A stretch of DNA of 64,000 bases from Medicago truncatula. Taxonomy: Eukaryota > Streptophyta > Magnoliopsida > Fabales > Fabaceae. The stretch's first letter is position 1. Every line of letters begins with the position of its first letter. The position numbers and the translations under genes were made by a program. The stretch spans positions 34,282,755-34,346,754 of the forward strand of contig NC_053048.1 of the NCBI RefSeq assembly GCF_003473485.1, read 5' to 3'. Below, piece after piece: positions 35,346 to 47,121 of the stretch. The notes beneath the pieces are model-generated. The model did not search any database. It saw only the letters and a list, made by a program, of their open reading frames with translations, and was not told the DNA's origin.

Positions 35346-37855
35346 ATGGTACGATCTCTCTCCTGTTCTTATTTTTCAATCAAACTAACTGATCATGATC
35401 ATTAGTCATTATTATTAATTTTGCAAATTTTATCTTTAAATTATTTGATTGAGATCAAGAACTATCTTTTGATGTTATCAGTCATCTTCTATACTTAGAG
35501 GAGATTCCAGAAGATTCAACAACAAACAAAGAGGAAAACATCATTTGACACAACAGAAAAGACAAGAGATTAAAGAAGCTTTTGAATTATTCGACACTGA
35601 TGGCTCAGGTTTACACTTTTACCATCAAACACTCAAAAATATTCTTGATCTCCTCTTTATACTAATACTTTGTTTGATGATTTTTAGGTACTATCGATGC
35701 CAAGGAACTTAATGTTGCTATGAGGTATTGTATTGTTGTTATTTTTTTCATTAATAACTGTGTATGTTGTTGTTTTCATAACATACATCTTATTCTTATC
35801 TTTCTTTGCAGGGCCCTTGGTTTTGAGATGACTGAAGAAGTACGTACTCCTTCTGTGATGCCTCTTTTATTTTTATAACATTTAGCTATGGTTGTTCTTA
35901 TACTTATTTAGAGATAGGGATTTCAATGGCTAATGAAATCTCATTGTAGGACAGGATTTTGTCATGTTATTCTTTGTTATAGTTCTATATGCATCTCTCT
36001 AATGGATCATACACCGTGTCGTTTCAGCAAATTGAGCAAATGATAGCAGATGTCGACAAGGATGGGAGCGGAGCAATCGACTATGATGAATTTGAGCACA
36101 TGATGACAGCCAAAATAGGAGAAAGAGACACTAAAGAGGAGCTCATGAAAGCTTTCCATATTATTGATAAAGACAAAAATGTGAATATTTTCACTGCTAT
36201 ACATCATTAGTATTGCTTCTTATTGATTCTCATTGCATATTTGTGGTCATTGTATTGTAGGGTAAGATATCCGCATCAGATATCAAGCGCATAGCAAAAG
36301 AGCTTGGTCAAAATTTTACGGATAGAGAGATTCAGGAGATGGTTGACGAAGCAGACCAAAATAGTAAGATTCCAGACATATCCTTGCCAATTCTCTAATT
36401 TTTCAGTAAAAATTTTACATTTCACATAGCGTATATTTGTATATCATTCTACGGTCAACCGGGTGGACATATGTGTGTTTTCAGGTTATGCTAACGTAGT
36501 TTACATAAAATAATAGTATCATTGCTTTGAACTTGAATCTGTGATTTTCTGCATTGAAAGTATAGTGGGCATTGATCATCTTTAAGTACTCATTTAGTTT
36601 CGGACATGAAAAAATAAATGATAAGACATTCATGTAAACATCGAAGGTATTAAAACTAATGATAGTTTAATCCTGACAATAAAAACGAATCATATTAGAT
36701 AAAAACTAAACATAATGAGTGGAATACTATGAACATAAATTGAACTATAGAGAGGGAATCTGATATATGGTTGCATTGGATGGAGTGTATTTTAATTAGA
36801 GTACCTTAAGGTATCATTTGCTGGGGGACTCAGATCTCCCAAAATGTTTGAAAGTAAGTTGTTAGGAACATTACTGCAATGATAAAAACAAACACACGGA
36901 ATTTGCTTACGAAGCAAAATAATCAAAATTCGCTCAATCATCTTACAATAGTAAATCCATCATCAAAATATATTAGTTTGATGCAAAAAAAGAAATCCAT
37001 AAGGTTGTTACATATTAAGTTTAGCGTTCCTGCTGAAGGATATCCTCTTCCGTATGGTAGTAGGGAAGGATCCAGACAGTAAATTCTTCTCTAGTTCCCT
37101 ATGAAAAATAAAGCTAAAAGGTTGCAAACAGAGCTAAAATAGATTAAATTAAAGAATAGGTTCACAGCTATATCACCTAGAACCTTTTTTTTTTATACAA
37201 TACACATGATGTGTAGGATTTGGACATGAGATTTAGCTGGAAATCAAGGTATAATAAACAATAGGGTGCTAGTTGGTCGGTCAAAAGTCAGTTATAATGA
37301 CAATTTGGGAGTTAGAGGTTAATTAGCAGGTTCTGCACATCTGCATAGGCATTTGGGATTAGTAGGCAACAACTGAGTCTCTTAGTTGTGACTTGTGAGG
37401 TGCAACCCTTGTAAGGTGGTTTATTTGCCTTGTTTTCTCTCCATTGCAAAAATAACAGTGTTCTTTCTCTCTTTCCCCCATACACTTTCCCTGCTTGTAC
37501 AGTTGTACCATTTGTTATGTCCTGTGATTTTTCTGGTTCCTAACTTGATGATTACAATAGGTTCCTGAATTGTATATACATAAAACATTTATTGAAAAAT
37601 GAGTAGTTTGTCATTTTGAAACCAAAGGGTTTGCATTGGTTTCATAATAATTCTTAAGGTGAGTTCAACGTGTTAAAGTTATACTATACTCTTTTTGTGT
37701 GTTGAATTTTTTCTTGCGTTAGGATTGGTAATATCTTCCCATGTTTGTGAGATATTGTTTAGACAACATTTGTGGTTTTATAATATGCAGATGATCGAGA
37801 GGTTGATCCAGAGGAGTTCATCATGATGATGAACACAACAGGCTACCGTCACTAG
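35346..37855 (+). CDS. Centrin (caltractin), EF-hand calcium-binding protein
   Basis: Seven coding exons (35346-35348, 35482-35608, 35688-35724, 35812-35839, 36028-36180, 36261-36363, 37791-37855) give 171 residues. The first coding exon contributes only the ATG, which directly abuts the GT donor; the next exon continues [12 protein letters not shown]. Four EF-hands are visible: loops at 39-50 (DTDGSGTIDAKE), 75-86 ([12 protein letters not shown]), 112-123 (DKDKNGKISASD) and 148-159 ([12 protein letters not shown]). The [14 protein letters not shown] linker is diagnostic for centrin rather than calmodulin. Loop 4 has Arg153 where glycine is usual and loop 3 ends in Asp. Centrins work in microtubule organisation and, in plants, also in nucleotide excision repair with XPC; the specific role here is not visible. 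The length is normal for the family. Confidence 0.93.
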
Positions 37856-38449
37856 CCATATCTACATGGAGTAGTTACTTACATTGGATGAAGTTATACT
37901 TGTGTTATTGTGCAAATTGTAGGAATGATCGAATGTTATTTTATTTTGATAAGAAATATGAATCAAATGTTATGTTTTTGCGTCACCTGTGAGCATTGAT
38001 GCATGTCTGAATTTAGGTGTTCTGTTTGGACCAAATGCAACTGATTACAGTAGATATAATTTACTTATTCTAAAGTTTAAATTTCAATGATACAAATATC
38101 AGTGTGTATCTTATCTCATATCATAGGTCCCAGGTTTGATTTTAGTCAGTCCCTTGGAAAAAGGTAAATGTAAATCTCATTTGAGTAGACTTTCTGCTCT
38201 AAGGTCTTTTATACTTTGAATTGAGACAACACCTCTTCACGCTAAATTTAGTTTATAAAAAAAAAATATATATCATTATATATCGATGTGATCCTTTTAT
38301 GTTCGCTGACATGGACAAATATAAGAATCTATCAAATTAGGGCAATGTATTTTTTTAATAATATAAATACTATATGAAATCACATCACAATATTATTATT
38401 TTAACAATAACAGAGGGTTATAATAAAAAAAATTAGTGACTAGGGTAAT
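37856..38449. other. Centrin 3' flank
   Basis: Probable 3' untranslated region followed by AT-rich DNA. No gene or clear repeat was recognised. Confidence 0.4.
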
Positions 38450-39730
38450 AACGACGTGCTCTTGCTAGACTATTAGCAATATTGTTGGTTTGTCTTCTCC
38501 TAACAAAACTCACTTTTGAGTTATGATTAATGTGACTCTACATTTTGCAATAACAACTCCAAAAGTTTTAGGAGAAACAATTTATCCCTTTATACTTGTA
38601 AGTTGTAACAACTTAATGCTTGTAAGATTCAATAACAACTTGTGATAGGCCCAACTCCGACAGCCATTCCCGAGCAAGTAACACACTTGTATGCATTCAG
38701 CTTCATGAGGAGGAACTCTATAATACCCATGTTTTTGCTCTGATAAATTTCCTTATGGCCTTTGAAATGCACATACAACCTTCAAATATATTAGAATCAT
38801 CGAATAAAGCCGCATTAACATTACACTTAAACAATCGTACATCCGTCCGAGATCAAATCTGATTATGCTGCTCCAGACTAGATCTGATATTTTGATAGAT
38901 TATGTCACGTCTTCGCTACCCGCTATCAGTTGAGCATCAAAATGCTCAACGTGTGCAATACTAAAATCTGATCTGGTTTTGCAGAATTCTCCCACACCTT
39001 CCCCTTCCTTCTTTTCCATATACACCAATACATCATAACAAAGGAGTGTTGTAATTCTAAATTGTTACACAACAAATTAAACACTATTGTCGCTGCCCCA
39101 TCACCACCTACCAACGTGGCATCGATCAAGAGTCGCACGCAATTCCTCCCAAACATTCTTTGCATCACAACAACAAAAACAGTGCCAAACATCCTCTATC
39201 CCTCGATCCCATTGAAGACAATCAAGTGGACAATCAACACCTTTGTAATGTAAATTCTCTCAGAGAGGCAAACACCCGTGAACTATTTTCCACAAAAAGG
39301 TTTTGACTTTGTTAGTGACATGCAAATTTACATCTCCCTCCAATTCCCTTGCACTCGGAATTCGCTAGTATCAATGAGCTCCTCCATAATATAACGATGA
39401 GTGGATCGTACCATATAGACCCGTCCTTGCTAAATCTCTACACCATAGTGATAGTATCCTCAACGTTAATAATAGGAACATGTATCTGAATAATAATCCT
39501 ATTAATCTCTTGCTGCAAAAATGATTGGTGTAGCACCTCCATAGTCTTGTATCTTCCATAGGGCTATGAATAAAAGAGCAATTCCTATCTCTCACCTACG
39601 TTGTATACTTGTATTCCACACCTTAATACTACTACCACCATATCTTACTTTCCAACGTACTGCTTGATAACAACATGAGAAGCGTAGATGATACTCCACA
39701 CACTCCTGGCTTTGAATACCTTTGATAGTA
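38450..39730 (-). mobile_element. Decayed LINE: RT tail, zf-RVT and RNase H-like region
   Basis: Minus-strand frames give, in order, a reverse-transcriptase tail (EINRIIIQIHVPIINVED-like near 39490), WCRDLARTGLY, the zf-RVT block (KVKTFLWKIVHGCLPLRE near 39290, then GIEDVWHCFC), and a degraded RNase H-like tail (KCNVNAALFDDS near 38810, later PPHEAEC). This is the 3' half of a plant LINE with an RNase H domain. It is clearly dead, with several frame changes and stops. It starts about 430 bases upstream of the PPR start codon and points away from it. Confidence 0.7.
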
Positions 39731-40159
39731 GAGTAAATTTTATTAAATTATGATAATTTCATCAAATCATGTAATCTTTTTTAACTTGGTGAAAAAGTCA
39801 TCGAAAATAGTGTTAGTCCACCTAAATTAACATCAGAGAGAAAGGAGCACATTATCAGATCTCTTATATAAAATATGATTTAATTTGTATGCACCGTCGA
39901 TGTAAATTTTACACATACATAAATCATGTGTTTTTAAACACATATTAAATGATGCGGCAACACATCATTGTATAAAAAACTTTATACTTCAAGAGAAAAA
40001 AAAAACTTGATATTTTTTTTTTGAAGGAATACTTTTTTTATTACCGTGCATAGAATTTAATATTTTCAACCAAGCATAGCATATATATTCTATGGTATTG
40101 CGACACTAGTTTATTATACTAGTGCATGTTTTGCGCTCATAGGTTAACATTACACACAC
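39731..40159 (+). promoter_or_regulatory. Upstream region of the PPR gene
   Basis: AT-rich DNA between the LINE relic and the PPR start codon. It must contain the promoter but no specific element is evident. Confidence 0.3.
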
Positions 40160-42283
40160 ATGGGTTATGGTTACGCCGCAACTCTACGTTGTCGCATGGT
40201 GCAAGCAAGATCACTCTGCAGCAACACTTCCGCAATTTCACGTTACGGTCGCATCGGTGATATACACAATGCACGTAAGGTGTTCGACAATACGCCATTG
40301 CCACAAAGAACCATCGCTTCCTGGAACGCCATGGTCTCTGCCTACTTTGAATCCCACAAACCTCGTGATGCCCTTCTTCTGTTTGATCAAATGCCGCAAA
40401 GAAATACTGTATCCTTTAATGGGATGATATCTGGTTATGTGAAAAATGGAATGGTTGCTGATGCTAGGAAGGTGTTTGATGTAATGCCTGAACGAAATGT
40501 GGTGTCGTGGACTTCGATGGTTAGGGGCTATGTTCAAGAGGGTATGGTGGAGGAAGCTGAGAAGCTGTTTTGGGAGATGCCACGTAGGAATGTGGTGTCG
40601 TGGACTGTTATGATTGGTGGGTTGTTGAAGGAATCGCGTATTGATGATGCGAAGAAACTGTTTGATATGATACCGGAGAAGGATGTTGTGGTGGTTACTA
40701 ATATGATTGGTGGGTATTGTCAGGTGGGTCGTTTGGATGAAGCTCGCGAACTGTTTGATGAAATGAAGGTGAGGAATGTGTTTACTTGGACTACTATGGT
40801 TTCTGGGTATGCAAAGAATGGGAGGGTTGATGTTGCAAGGAAGCTTTTTGAGGTGATGCCGGAGAGAAATGAGGTGTCTTGGACGGCTATGCTTATGGGG
40901 TATACTCAGAGTGGGAGGATGAAGGAGGCTTTTGAGCTTTTTGAAGCGATGCCGGTGAAGTGGATTGTTGCTTGTAATGAGATGATCTTACAGTTTGGAC
41001 TTGCTGGGGAGATGCATAGAGCTAGGATGATGTTTGAGGGAATGAAGGAAAGGGATGAGGGAACTTGGAATGCTATGATTAAGGTGTTTGAGAGGAAAGG
41101 GTTGGACTTGGAAGCTTTGGGTTTGTTTGCTAGGATGCAAAGGGAAGGGGTTGCGTTGAATTTCCCTTCGATGATCAGTGTTCTTTCTGTGTGTGCCAGT
41201 TTAGCTAGCCTTGATCATGGCAGGCAGGTTCATGCTAGGTTGGTGAGATCTGAATTTGATCAAGATTTATATGTTGCCTCGGTGTTGATTACGATGTATG
41301 TTAAGTGTGGTGATCTTGTTAGAGCAAAAGGGATTTTTAATAGATTTCTGTTTAAGGATGTTGTTATGTGGAATTCTATGATCACTGGTTATTCCCAACA
41401 TGGGTTGGGAGAGGAAGCTTTAAATGTTTTCCATGATATGTGCTCGTCTGGAGTTCAGCCAGACGAGGTTACCTTCATTGGAGTTCTTTCAGCTTGTAGC
41501 TACAGTGGCAAAGTGAAAGAAGGGTTCGAAATTTTTGAAGCAATGAAATGCACTTATCAAGTGGAACCAGGAATTGAACACTATGCTTGTATGGTTGATT
41601 TGCTAGGTCGAGCAGGCCGGGTTGATGAGGCAATGGAACTAGTAGAAAAGATGCCAATGGAACCGGATGCTATTGTTTGGGGTGCATTGTTAGGTGCTTG
41701 CAGAAACCATATGAAGCTGGATTTGGCTGAAGTTGCAGTAGAGAAACTTGCAAAGCTAGAGCCAAAAAATGCTGGGCCTTATGTCTTGCTCTCACATATG
41801 TATGCAACCAAAGGAAGATGGAGGGATGTTGAAGTACTTAGGAAAAAGATAAATAGGAGAGTCATCAAATTTCCTGGCTGTAGTTGGATTGAGGTGGAGA
41901 AGAAGGTGCATATGTTCACCGGGGGAGACAGCAAGAGCCACCCTGAGCAGCATATGATCACACAAATGTTGGAAAAGCTAAGTGGGTTTTTAAGGGAAGC
42001 TGGTTACTGTCCCGATGGTAGCTTTGTGCTTCATGACGTGGATGAGGAAGAGAAGACACATAGCTTAGGTTATCATAGTGAAAGACTAGCTGTAGCATAT
42101 GGACTTCTAAAAGTGCCCGAAGGGATGCCAATTAGAGTCATGAAAAATTTGCGAGTTTGCGGTGATTGTCATTCTGCGATCAAACTGATCGCAAAAGTCA
42201 CCGGTAGGGAGATCATTTTAAGAGATGCCAATAGATTTCACCATTTTAAAGATGGTTCCTGTTCTTGCAAGGACTTTTGGTAG
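40160..42283 (+). CDS. PLS-class PPR protein with E and DYW domains (At1g56690-like)
   Basis: A single intronless frame of 707 residues. The first about 25 residues are rich in Arg, Ser and Ala and fit an organelle presequence. Tandem PPR motifs of P, L and S type start near residue 25 (ARKVFDNTP, SWNAMVSAY and so on) and run to about 510, followed by E motifs (LLGACRNHMKLDLAE) and a full DYW cytidine-deaminase-like domain. The deaminase HxE motif is His639-Ser-Glu641, and zinc ligands CGDCH lie at 667-671. The C-terminus is DFW instead of the canonical DYW. Proteins of this class bind organelle RNA and convert specific C to U. The sequence follows Arabidopsis At1g56690, annotated as mitochondrial, along its length. 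The target site is not predictable here. Lack of introns is normal for the family. Confidence 0.95.
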   Translation: MGYGYAATLRCRMVQARSLCSNTSAISRYGRIGDIHNARKVFDNTPLPQRTIASWNAMVSAYFESHKPRDALLLFDQMPQRNTVSFNGMISGYVKNGMVADARKVFDVMPERNVVSWTSMVRGYVQEGMVEEAEKLFWEMPRRNVVSWTVMIGGLLKESRIDDAKKLFDMIPEKDVVVVTNMIGGYCQVGRLDEARELFDEMKVRNVFTWTTMVSGYAKNGRVDVARKLFEVMPERNEVSWTAMLMGYTQSGRMKEAFELFEAMPVKWIVACNEMILQFGLAGEMHRARMMFEGMKERDEGTWNAMIKVFERKGLDLEALGLFARMQREGVALNFPSMISVLSVCASLASLDHGRQVHARLVRSEFDQDLYVASVLITMYVKCGDLVRAKGIFNRFLFKDVVMWNSMITGYSQHGLGEEALNVFHDMCSSGVQPDEVTFIGVLSACSYSGKVKEGFEIFEAMKCTYQVEPGIEHYACMVDLLGRAGRVDEAMELVEKMPMEPDAIVWGALLGACRNHMKLDLAEVAVEKLAKLEPKNAGPYVLLSHMYATKGRWRDVEVLRKKINRRVIKFPGCSWIEVEKKVHMFTGGDSKSHPEQHMITQMLEKLSGFLREAGYCPDGSFVLHDVDEEEKTHSLGYHSERLAVAYGLLKVPEGMPIRVMKNLRVCGDCHSAIKLIAKVTGREIILRDANRFHHFKDGSCSCKDFW

Positions 42284-42572
42284 TTCCTGGAAACAGTTGC
42301 ATTTGGTCTCAGATATGAATAAGCTGTTGGAGTAGAGGGTTGCTTTGCTCCTAAGCATGATGGGATGAGATACTATCCACTTCATTGGGCTGTATTTAAC
42401 AATCAAGCAGAAACTCCATAATACATTTGAGCTTTTCACTTGAAAACTACACACACCTGTAACATACAATAGTAAGTACTGTTGTGCCACATTGTGAACA
42501 TTATCCCGACACTGACAGCATCATTTGCGATAATTATCAAAAGAATAGATCTAATGGTTATGCTTTTTGCAG
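42284..42572. other. PPR 3' flank
   Basis: Probable 3' untranslated region of the PPR gene running into the kinase-like relic. A short hydrophobic frame (IIPTLTASFAIII, near 42500) may be the decayed membrane-segment exon of that relic. Confidence 0.3.
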
Positions 42573-43870
42573 CCTCAAATATTTGCATTGAAATAGATGG
42601 AATGAAAGCATTCATTTTCAAAGAACTGGCAGTTGATACTGAGTACAATTTTAACTGCTCACCTAATGTTGTCCAAGGAGGTTATATTTTGTGAAGCTTT
42701 CAAACTGGTATGTGGTGCACTAACCCGTAAACCCTTCCACCACGGAGCCATGTTTCTGGAGCTCTTGGTGGAGTTGCAACCTATATCAGAGGAAGACTAT
42801 TGATTGCAAGGTAACTTCATTTGGTTGTTTTCCCTTCTTATTTCCACCCTGGCAGGGCATGATTTCAAACTTTTATGCATCCTTTGTTTATTACACAGGT
42901 ATGCTTAGACAGATAATTGATTGACCAGATTATTAAGATTACTCTTTTTGGTAAAAGCACTCCTGATAATTGCATCAATTGCCTGCAAATTGTTTCATGG
43001 ATTTTTTTATTTTTTAAATTCAGGAGGTCTTTGTAGGTATTGTGTCAGACTTCAATATGTACCATCATTGGGCAATAGTGTCAGATCAGGTGAATATGGC
43101 TTGTTATTTCGGCATGATATTTTCCATTTTAGAATTTAGACAACAGAGTGGTTTGCTCCCATCTGATTTGAGGGATTAACTTTAGCACTAAGATGTTGCC
43201 TTGAGCCCGTGACAATATAGAGACGAGTCTATTACTGTAATGTTGTCAGCGATTCTATATTTTTAACTTTTACCAAATTTTGAAACTAGAAAGTCTAGGC
43301 AACTTGTTAGGCACGTAATTATTTTAAATATGAGTTGTTTGGCACAAAATGATCAACTATTATTTAATACCAATGGTGTGGTGGTGGTATATAATTAATA
43401 ATTAGCTTAGCTGTACACAACTTAAATAAACTAGTCTGCACAAGAATTTCTCAGTCACTGGGATGGAATATAATGCATAATATAATATATTTTGGTTTTT
43501 TATGCAGAAAATTGGAAAAAGTGGTTGACTCTTGATGATACAAGATAGGATTTAATTCCAACAAAGATGATATTAGGACAGAATTTTGTATGACCTTAGA
43601 TGTGTTTTAAGCACTCGTTAAAGTAGAATTTGCCCCAGCTTGGAAAGAAAGGGAAAGACAATCTCCTCGTGTGGTCCGGCTAAATAATTTGATTGGGACA
43701 GTTATTCATAAAATAGTGATCTATCTAGCATGATATTCTCCATTGCAGACAGAATGATAGGTTCCTAAATTTACCAGATTGTGTTGAGACGTCTATAACT
43801 TTGGGACCAGATTGTGGAGCTAGAAAAATATTGTTGCAATGCTTTCAGGAACAGGAAGTTCTTTCCCATA
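42573..43870 (+). pseudogene. Decayed LRR-VIII-1 receptor kinase exons
   Basis: Pieces align with the receptor kinase at 24915-33354. At 42573-42692, right after a preserved ttttgcag acceptor, ICIEIDGMKAFIFKELA and then VVQGGY match its exon 16 ([22 protein letters not shown]). At 42745-42808 FLELLVELQPIS matches exon 19 ([12 protein letters not shown]). At 43092-43210 VNMACYFGMIFSI, LLPSD and LALRCC match exon 20. A second exon-20-like piece lies at about 43727-43825 (SMIFSIADRMIGS, then LPDCVETSITL in another frame). The ectodomain, the exons with HRD and DFG, and the tail are missing, and frames are broken. It must be a dead copy, possibly two tandem ones, of the same subfamily. The order of exons is kept, so it came from a genomic duplication and not from a processed RNA. 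Confidence 0.72.
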
Positions 43871-45244
43871 TATTTCACTTTATGATTGCAAAGTTGCATC
43901 ATCAGAAACATTATTATATATGATAGGAGAGGTCATCTGTCAAAGAAAGTTGATGTCATGTGTAAAAGAGGGCCAAAGCCCCACTTGAAAGGCTATTTAG
44001 ATGTTGATGATGTTTACCAATGAGATGTATTGGATTAATCTTTTATCAACATTTGTATTATAGTTCATACCGAACTTTAAAACATATAATTTTATTTTTA
44101 AAGGGCAACATATATATGTTTATAATTATCCCCTCAAAAGAAAATGTTTATAATTACATTTTTAAAATACAATTCAGTATAAAATTCAATCACAATTATA
44201 ATTTTTTTATAAGGTCGTAATTTTAAATTTATAACGCTAGATCATAATTCTAGTTTTTCACATAAGGTTAGAATTCTATTTATTTGTAAATTTACTAGAT
44301 TGTACTTAAAATTGGATTGATTTTTTTATATAAATGTTTGAATTTTTTCTATTGCCAACAAAAATGTTATATCATTTTTTCTTAAATACATACTACTATT
44401 TTTTATTTTTTTGAAAGAAAGAAAGAAACTGCTATTTGTTAGTATGTGTTTTACAAATATTCTGGAAAAAAATATGAAATCATTCTAATTAATTAATATT
44501 ACTCGCAATTGCACGATCAAATGAAGCTTCTTAAAAAAAAAAAAAAAAAAAATCATCAATGAAGCTTATTATTTTTATCTTTTAATATAATACTGCACTG
44601 TTTTTTTAAGGGAATGATTCTACAATGTTAAACTGTTAATAAAATATTAATTCTACAATGTTAAACTATTAAAAATACAATCACATAATGGTAATGTTTT
44701 ATTCACACACACAAAAAAAAAATTATCTTTGTTCACTTTTTTACGACAGTTCTTTAACTGTTCACTTTTTATTAATTTTTATGAAAACTTTTTCTAATTA
44801 ATTACAGTATTACTTATTTTATTTATCAGAAAAAGTTATTACTTATTTTGCTTTTTATTTTATAAATAAATTTCCTTATAATATTACTTATTTTTCTTTT
44901 GACTCAATAATACATATTTCTTAAACCTTAGGGAAAAAATACCTATTTCTTAAACAACCTTCTAATCTCTCTTTCTTTCTCTGAAAACTCTTTCTTCTTT
45001 TTGACCAAAAATATATCTTTCTTCATTTTTCTTTTTGACAAAATTTATTTCTTCTTATAACACAAAAAAATCGTAAATACGTTAGAAAAATCGTAAATAC
45101 TATAAATTATCATACACGTTAGAAAAATCTAAATAAGTTAAAAAATTATTTATATATATTATATATCTTAGTAATAATGTTTTTTTATAATAATATTATA
45201 TTGTTTGTGTTATTGAAAGAAAAAAAAAAAAAGAATTAACAATG
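43871..45244. other. AT-rich intergenic DNA
   Basis: Very AT-rich with poly-A runs (near 44530 and 45225). A short word such as ttctacaatgttaaact is repeated near 44610-44670. No gene is supported. Confidence 0.4.
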
Positions 45245-45613
45245 CTAACAAGTGCTTAAAGGCACTTGATAAGAAGTCTAAAAAAAATTATTTAGAAAAT
45301 AGAGCATTTAACATTTCTAAACTTTATCTTTAAAAAAAAAAATACATCCACAAATTTTAGAAATTGACTTTTTTTACCTTGAATTTTATCACTTATTTTT
45401 ATTCTTTACTTCTTAACAATTAGCATAATCTAAAAGGAGAAAAACTAACTTGTGTCTTTGATGCACATAAGTTATGAAACTAAATATAGAAGTTCTTTCT
45501 TAAAAATTGTAAATACAACGTCATAAAAGGTTTAAAAGTTATTTTATCAATATAAAATTTATTTTTTATTAATTTCATTTTAAGCTTGACCGGTGTCCTT
45601 AGGCACAAATTAG
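45245..45613. mobile_element. MITE with ctaacaagtgcttaaaggcac termini
   Basis: The left end ctaacaagtgcttaaaggca pairs imperfectly with the reverse complement of the right end (ctaatttgtgcctaaggaca). The length is about 370 bases with an AT-rich non-coding centre. Termini of this GTGCC-TAAGG-CAC kind recur in legume MITEs. Confidence 0.5.
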
Positions 45614-45767
45614 ATAGACAAATATTCTTAAGATATTTGCGACACAAGTAACTAGTGTAACAAATATCTCAAGTTCAAACTCAATCTTGAGCAAGCAACA
45701 ATGTTAAAAATTTTAAGAACACAACCGAGTCTTGCAACACTCAAGAGATTAATATATGCATTTAGAT

Positions 45768-45812
45768 ACTCCATCCAATCCTTTATAATAAAAAAAAAAA
45801 CATTTATAAATG
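45768..45812. repeat. Stowaway-like MITE end fragment
   Basis: The words tactccatccaatcctttat and the A-run after them resemble the left terminus of a Stowaway-type MITE. No right end was found, so only a fragment is called. Confidence 0.3.
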
Positions 45813-45899
45813 AATCTTTTTATCCCTAAATTGTTAATGGATGATAATAATTTATTAAGCAATAAATATATTGGACACATTGAGGTAAATCAGCAGCAG

Positions 45900-46512
45900 T
45901 TTCTGCGTGCGCAAAGTCGACGGTTTTGATTTCCACCAAAATTCCATTCCATATGCCAAAAGTCCCAAATTATCTTTCCAATCAATCACTATATAATCCA
46001 ATCCAATTAGGGTTTTCAAACTCTTCTCCTTTTCTTCCCTTCTCTAATCCAATCCAATCCAATCCAATCCAATCAATCATGTATGCCACCTTTCCCTTTA
46101 CCTCTCCCATTCATTTCAATTCCCAATTTTCAATTTTTCTTATCACAATGCTCATATTTTTCTCAATTTTAGGGTTTAATTGGGTTTTTTTGGTAAATTT
46201 TTTTTGGGTTTTTGAGTATATGCAAAATTGATAATTGTTTATTATTGAATATATTGTGTGTATCTGTCATTGGTATTTTATTTTATGTATTGATTTCTAA
46301 TAATTCTTTTTTATTTTGTTTTTATATCTGCTGCAGCTAGATTGATCATAAATTCATTGCATTTGAGTTGCATTTTTCTGGGATTTGATTTAATATCAAC
46401 TACCACTTTATGATTTAATCTGATACAATAGAAGCTAATGGAGCTGTAGCTTGTGTGAATTTTGATTTGGGGCTATTGGCATAAAAGAGAGTTTCCTTCA
46501 TATAGAGGGATT
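45900..46512 (+). promoter_or_regulatory. ZIP gene 5' leader with probable intron and two minimal upstream frames
   Basis: Pyrimidine-rich leader sequence starts near 45990. A probable leader intron runs from the gt at 46081 to the ctgctgcag ending near 46337. Downstream of it, two tiny upstream frames precede the main ATG: ATG-ATT-TAA at 46410-46418 and ATG-GAG-CTG-TAG at 46438-46449. They could dampen translation. The intron is inference from splice-site fit only. Confidence 0.4.
46046..46070 (+). repeat. (AATCC)5 microsatellite
   Basis: Five perfect aatcc units sit in the probable ZIP leader, just before the proposed leader intron. Copy number is likely to vary between accessions. Confidence 0.85.
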
Positions 46513-47080
46513 ATGTTGTACATGGCTCCAAATCTGAAGCTAAGGTTAGGTGTTTCCTTGTTGTTTATACTGTTGAGCTTTCTTGTAATCGGAAACTCGA
46601 ATGCCGAATTAGAAAATGAAGTTTTGCATAATAAGGTAAGAGCTGCTCCACATAAGGATGTAGGATCCACTGTAATTGATGGCACTGGTGTAGAGAGTTC
46701 TTTAAAAGTTGAGAATGGTAATAGGAAGAGTGGAAGCAGTAGAGTCTCCGTTTCAACGGTTGCGTTGTTTACATTGGCGATGGCAGCTGCTACTGGTTTA
46801 GGTGCAGTGCCGTTCTTCTTTGTAGAGCTTGATCCGCAATGGGCTGGGTTGTGTAACGGAATGGCTGCAGGTGTTATGTTGGCTGCAAGTTTTGATTTGA
46901 TACAGGAAGGGCAGGAGTATGGTTCTGGAAGCTGGGTTGTTACTGGAATTTTAGCTGGTGGAGTCTTTATTTGGTTATGTAAAAAGGTGATGATGAATCT
47001 TCATGTTCTCTGTCTGCCATTCTTTCTCTTTATTGTAGTTGCCTGCATTTGCTGTTTTATCGCAGCAGTGCTTATATGCA

Positions 47081-47121
<41 letters not shown>

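Noticed and set aside
37250-37560. Possible solo-LTR-like stretch in the last centrin intron
   Set aside because: Its composition recalls the end of a retroelement LTR, but no terminal dinucleotides, inverted ends or target duplication could be fixed.
40238-40537. Minus-strand frame over the PPR start region
   Set aside because: It is a shadow of the PPR coding sequence in the opposite strand.
46462-46512. Extended N-terminus for the ZIP protein (17 extra residues)
   Set aside because: The extension begins with TTG; the first real in-frame ATG is at 46513, directly before the signal peptide.
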